From contig NZ_JH976434.1 in assembly GCF_000306965.1 (NCBI RefSeq), forward strand, positions 698,243 to 762,242: a stretch of 64,000 bases of DNA, read 5' to 3'. This stretch comes from Amphibacillus jilinensis Y1 (GTDB taxonomy: Bacteria; Bacillota; Bacilli; Bacillales; Amphibacillaceae). The notes beneath the pieces were generated by a model that saw only the letters and a program-made list of their open reading frames with translations, was not told the origin of the DNA and searched no databases. Each line of letters begins with the position of its first letter. Position 1 is the stretch's first letter. The position numbers and the translations under genes are program-made. Shown in pieces: positions 62,935 to 64,000 of this stretch.

Positions 62935-64000
62935 TTGTCATACTCTAATGATATTAGAATGTTACTCGATATTCAAGACCGAAATATAACTTTTGAGGAA
63001 GGATGCCTCTATGATGGGGAATTAAAGGGAAAACCGTGTCGCTATGTAGAAGGAAAGTTAACGTATACACCAGAAGCTTGCATAAGTTGTGGCGTTAAGA
63101 ATGAAGATTACACGATCTATAAAAATGGCACACAATGCTCACGTATTACCCTTCCGATTGATGGGGTGAAGAAAACCTACCTGAATTTGAGAAAGCAACG
63201 CTTTAAGTGTAAGGCGTGCGAGGGTACGTTTACCGCAACTACCTCTCTTGTAGAAAAACATTGTTATCTTTCGAAATATACGAAGGCATGTGTTTTAATC
63301 AAGGCGACAGAAGCGCAGTCTTTACAGGATATCGCAAAAGATACGGCCGTGTCTGCGACAACGGTTCAACGGCTCATTACGGAAGAAGCGAAAGGGTATA
63401 GCTTTCATCATTGCTTATTACCTAAACATCTTTCGTTTGATGAATTTAAATACGCCAAAGGATTGATGGCCTTTGAATACATTAACGCGGAAACGGGCGA
63501 TATTCTTGATATCCTTGAATACCGAGACGCTCGAAAGATTAAGGATCACTTCATCGCGAATTATAGCTTAGCTGACCGCAAAAATGTGGAAACCATCACC
63601 ATTGATATGAATGCGGGATACGTGAATGTCATCAAAGCGATGTTTCCTCAAGCGGAGATCGTTATTGATCGTTTTCACCTCACGCAATTAATCAATCGTT
63701 CCATGAATAAGACGCGTATTCGTGTGATGAATAGCTTCCATACTTCTAACGGAGAAGATCTTAAGAAATACCGTCGCTTAAAGCGTTACTGGCGTCTGTT
63801 ATTAAAGCGTCAATCGGATTTATCGAATACAGAATATAAGTATTTTCATTTATTTGGGCAACGGTTGGAAACCAATGTAGTAGAAGAACTACTTCGTTTC
63901 TCCTCTGAATTAAAAGAGAATTACGACTTGTATCAGCGTATCTTGTGTGCGTTTGAGCAAGCAGATCAGGAGGCACTGCGGACGCTCTTAAACCACCAGC
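62772..64000 (+). mobile_element. ISL3-family insertion sequence, cut by the window edge
   Basis: The left end reads GGTTGTATAATATTTGACG then TTGGTGAA and is shared with the relic at 18762-19148. A large imperfect palindrome at about 62786-62855 follows (GACGTTGGTGAA with TTCACTAGCGTC, and AATCTCC with GGAGAT). The right end lies beyond the window, so intactness cannot be judged. Confidence 0.8.
62935..64000 (+). CDS. ISL3 family transposase, partial at window edge
   Basis: The frame is open from TTG 62935 to the window end (355 codons). The N-terminal zinc-ribbon has CISCG and FKCKACEGTF, followed by a helix-turn-helix with TAVSATTVQRLI. The DDE domain begins with LSFDEFKYAKG (first Asp) and ETITIDMNAGY (second Asp) followed by IVIDRFHLTQLI; the final Glu and the GxNxKIK end are outside. 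AGGAGGG lies 7 bp before the TTG. No frameshift is visible, so it may be functional. Confidence 0.9.
   Translation, partial: MSYSNDIRMLLDIQDRNITFEEGCLYDGELKGKPCRYVEGKLTYTPEACISCGVKNEDYTIYKNGTQCSRITLPIDGVKKTYLNLRKQRFKCKACEGTFTATTSLVEKHCYLSKYTKACVLIKATEAQSLQDIAKDTAVSATTVQRLITEEAKGYSFHHCLLPKHLSFDEFKYAKGLMAFEYINAETGDILDILEYRDARKIKDHFIANYSLADRKNVETITIDMNAGYVNVIKAMFPQAEIVIDRFHLTQLINRSMNKTRIRVMNSFHTSNGEDLKKYRRLKRYWRLLLKRQSDLSNTEYKYFHLFGQRLETNVVEELLRFSSELKENYDLYQRILCAFEQADQEALRTLLNHQ

Overview
The window looks like chromosomal DNA of a low-GC, spore-forming member of the Bacillaceae. Three things suggest this. Most of 3-34 kb follows the gene order of the Bacillus subtilis ywl-ywk-ywj-ywi-ywh-ywg-ywf-ywd region: mntP, sua5, spoIIR, prmC, prfA, tdk, rpmE, rho, murA, fba, spo0F, pyrG, rpoE, argS, ywiB, speB-speE, pbpG, ywhD, ywhB, ywgA, ywfO, lipL, pta, cwlJ-gerQ, ywdI. 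Sporulation and germination genes are present (spoIIR, spo0F, cwlJ, gerQ). Ribosome binding sites are strong AAGGAGG types with frequent GTG and TTG starts. A very long 2-hydroxyacyl-CoA dehydratase activase-like protein, more usual in fermentative Firmicutes, hints at a facultatively anaerobic lineage. I cannot name the genus from the sequence.

Layout. 0.3-2.8 kb: two copies of a two-gene cassette of small membrane-anchored proteins of unknown function. 3-23.5 kb: mostly minus-strand housekeeping genes for Mn export, tRNA t6A synthesis, translation termination, thymidine salvage, Rho, peptidoglycan precursor, glycolysis, phosphorelay, CTP, RNA polymerase delta, ArgRS and spermidine. A decayed ISL3 element lies at 18.8-19.1 kb. 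23.8-30.6 kb: penicillin-binding protein, ywh/ywg/ywf genes, the lipoyl-pathway octanoyltransferase and phosphotransacetylase. 30.8-33.4 kb: an internally deleted IS1182-type element inserted into an older palindromic repeat, then cwlJ-gerQ behind a sigma-E-like promoter, then a MITE-like element. 33.7-46 kb: a less syntenic mixture of fructosamine kinase, acyltransferase, AI-2E family permease, RecQ, methyltransferase, DinB and the 1418-residue activase. 46-56.7 kb: aminopeptidase, ABC-F protein, cardiolipin synthase, NusG-II-like protein, Hsp20, a SAM riboswitch controlling metY, and ypmR-ypmS. 56.9-61.8 kb: a LiaIH-FSR cell-envelope stress operon with two extra genes at its 3' end. 62-64 kb: a papain-like enzyme and an ISL3 transposase cut by the window edge.

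The most unusual structural feature is a family of about sixteen intergenic repeats, roughly 100-200 bp each, not matching anything I can name. They share a two-hairpin architecture and mostly sit just beyond gene 3' ends. Other points of interest are the duplicated unknown cassette, a MetY with a C-terminal CoA-binding-like extension, the rearranged lia operon with a perfect internal terminator, a catabolite-responsive (cre) site upstream of fba, sporulation promoters for spo0F and cwlJ, and a cluster of DnaA-box sequences upstream of sua5.
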